Below, in pieces: positions 62,393-64,000 of a DNA stretch of 64,000 nt. The position numbers were made by a program, and so were the translations under genes. Positions within the stretch are counted from its first letter, which is position 1; every line of letters starts with the position of its first letter. This DNA is from JAHEJN01 sp963787285. GTDB lineage: Bacteria; Actinomycetota; Acidimicrobiia; Acidimicrobiales; JAHEJN01. The notes under the pieces were generated by a model that saw only the letters and a list, made by a program, of their open reading frames with translations, ran no database searches and was not told the DNA's origin. Location of the stretch: the NCBI GenBank assembly GCA_963787285.1, contig CAWBCM010000018.1:1-64000 (forward strand), read 5' to 3'.

Positions 62393-64000
62393 ATGTCCGA
62401 TCAGGGTCCAACCGTCTTCGGCGGCCGCTACGAGCTGCACCGCCGACTTCGCGCGCGGTGGCATGTCCGATGTCGTGTTGGCTCGCGATCAGGTCCTCGA
62501 CCGGCCGGTCGCCGTGAAGGTCATGTTCGCCCAGTTCGCCGCCGATCCGGCCTTCGTCGAGCGCTTCCGTCGAGAGGCGCAGGCCGCGGCGAACCTCGGC
62601 CATCCCAACATCGTCGGGGTGTTCGACTGGGGTCAAGAGGGCAGCACCTACTACATCGTCATGGAGTTCATCGACGGTCGCAGCCTGGCCGAGATCCTGC
62701 GGGCGGAGGGCCGGCTGCATCCCGATCGGGTGGCCGACATCGGCATCGATGCGGCGTCGGCGCTCTCGGTGGCCCATCGCGAGGGCATCGTGCACCGCGA
62801 TCTCAAGGCGGGCAATCTGTTGATCTCCAACGACGGCCAGGTGAAGGTGGCCGATTTCGGCATTGCCACCGCGGTCGCCGAGGGCGTGCAGGAGAACCTC
62901 ACGCAGGCCGGCACGGTGATGGGTACCGCCAGCTACTTCTCGCCCGAGCAGGCGCAGGGCAAGACGGTCGATCCTCGCAGCGACATCTACTCGCTGGGCG
63001 TGGTGCTCTACGAGGCCGTTGCCGGCCGCCCACCGTTCGTCGGCGAGTCGCCCGTGGCGATCGCCTATCAGCACGTACAGGACAAGCCGCCGTCGTTCGA
63101 GGAGCTCGGGGTCACCGCTCCGGTCGCGCTCGAGGCGATCATCATGAAGTGCCTGGCCAAGGAACCGTCGGCTCGGTATCCCACCGCCGAGGACCTCCGA
63201 GCCGATCTGCGCCGGTACCGCGAGGGCGCGCAGTTGGTTCCTCCCGCGGCGCCGGCTGCCGCCACTCCCGCTCCGATCGTCCTGCCTCCGCCCGACGCCA
63301 CCATGGCCCAACCGATGACCACCATGGCGCAGGCTCCGATCCATCCCGCGTCGCCGGCGACAGCCGAACCCGAGTACTACGACGACACCGGGCGGCGCGT
63401 CGTCTACGGGATCCTCGGTGGTATCGCGTTGCTCGCGGTCATCGTCGGCGGCGTGCTCCTGGCCATGAACCTGCTGTCCGACGACCCGGTCGAGGAGGTG
63501 CCGGTCCTCGAAGCGATTCCCGACGTGGTGAACATGACCCTCGCCGACGCCACCCGCACGCTGCAGCAGCTCGGCTTCGAGGTCGACTTCGTCGAGGAGG
63601 CGAACGAGGACATCGCCGAAGGCATCGTCTTCGCCCAGGATCCACCGGCCGGTGAAGAGCTCGAGGTGGGCGAGACCGTGACGCTCACGGTGAGCACGGG
63701 AGCCGAACCCCGCCCGGTGGCGCTCGTGGTCGGCAAGACCCTCGACCAGGCGCGTGCCGAGCTCGAGCAGCAGGGTTTCGTCGTCGAGGTGCGCGAGATC
63801 GAGGACACCGAGGAGGAAGCGGGCACGGTTCTGGCCCAGGACCCCGAGGCCGGCACCGAGGCCCGGCCCGGCGACACCGTGATCCTCGACGTCGCGCTCG
63901 GGCCCGATGAGATCCCCATCCCGAACGTCGAGGGCTTCACCCCCGCCGCCGCCACCCAGGCGCTGAACGACGACGGCTTCCGGGTCACCGAGGCCGAAGA
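62393..64000 (+). CDS. pknB: PASTA Ser/Thr kinase, cut by window end, one frame break
   Basis: Starts GPTVFGGRYELHRRL; then one base too many near 62447-62456 shifts the frame before the expected ARGGMSDVVLARD. The rest reads well: catalytic Lys in RPVAVKVMF, VHRDLKAGNLLIS, VADFGIATA, SYFSPEQAQGKTVDPRSDIY. A Pro-rich juxtamembrane stretch, one membrane helix (GGIALLAVIVGGVLLAMNLL) and at least two and a half PASTA repeats follow (DVVNMTLADATRTLQQLGFE; ALVVGKTLDQARAELEQQGF; NVEGFTPAAATQALNDDGF) before the window ends. It senses muropeptides or lipid II and controls wall synthesis. Removing one base restores the kinase, so a sequence error is likely. Confidence 0.95.

Overview
This is a GC-rich actinobacterial chromosome segment. 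The right end carries the actinobacterial wall-synthesis order fhaA-fhaB-pstP-rodA-pbpA-pknB. The left end has small SARP-type regulators, and the ribosomal block rpsF-ssb-rpsR-rplI is followed by dnaB. A lineage near Acidimicrobiia (Ilumatobacter-like) is my inference from overall style; nothing in the window proves it.

Left part (about 0.3-34.6 kb): a complete extracellular contractile injection system (eCIS, PVC/Afp-like). Two tandem SARP-type regulators and a small protein lie on the minus strand, then a divergent Lgt-like membrane protein. The plus strand then carries a DUF4255 (Pvc16-type) protein, two sheaths, two tubes, a tube-initiator (Pvc7-type), a small Pvc6-like protein, hub and spike as two separate genes (gpD-like and gpV-like), gp25, a baseplate J-like protein, a gpI-like tail protein with a propeller-like front, a probable tape-measure protein, an AAA+ ATPase (Pvc15), a coiled-coil protein and three conserved accessory proteins. 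Most genes overlap their neighbour by an ATGA or GTGA quartet. The cluster is interrupted by a divergent pair of DUF4157 proteins, one fused to a CHAT/caspase-like domain and one to a metallo-beta-lactamase-fold domain. These are the candidate cargo effectors.

The strongest unexpected signal is regulatory. Six sites (three facing right, three facing left) each carry two GGTGACG-type heptamers on an exact 11-bp period. In five of the six an ATG/GTG begins 22 or 23 nt after the second heptamer. The sites precede DUF4255, the Lgt-like gene, the 62-residue protein, both DUF4157 genes and the second tube operon. An 11-bp period is what SARP regulators recognise, and two SARP-type genes sit beside the cluster. 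I read this as a SARP-controlled eCIS regulon with possibly leaderless transcripts.

Middle (34.6-39.7 kb): an integration hotspot at a tRNA-Arg gene. A tyrosine integrase abuts the tRNA. A perfect 46-bp copy of the tRNA 3' half lies 2.7 kb to the left and a second near-identical copy 1.7 kb further left, so elements integrated at least twice. Inside are mscS, two small proteins, an excisionase-like ORF and a remnant of a WD40-type protein.

Right part (39.7-64 kb): an Rpf-like transglycosylase, a secreted sugar-dehydrogenase-like protein with five FG-GAP-like modules, tRNA-Ser, the S6-SSB-S18-L9 operon, dnaB, nucleoside hydrolase, TesB thioesterase, a second secreted protein with the same modules, dienelactone hydrolase, a GlcG/HbpS protein, a lipoprotein/MacA-like/MacB-like export operon, tRNA-Leu and the cell-wall kinase/phosphatase operon, cut off inside pknB.

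At least nine single-base frame breaks hit genes that are otherwise well conserved, including dnaB and pknB. In dnaB, removing one C from a CCC run restores the conserved reading. These are most likely sequence errors, so the broken eCIS genes should not be called pseudogenes.
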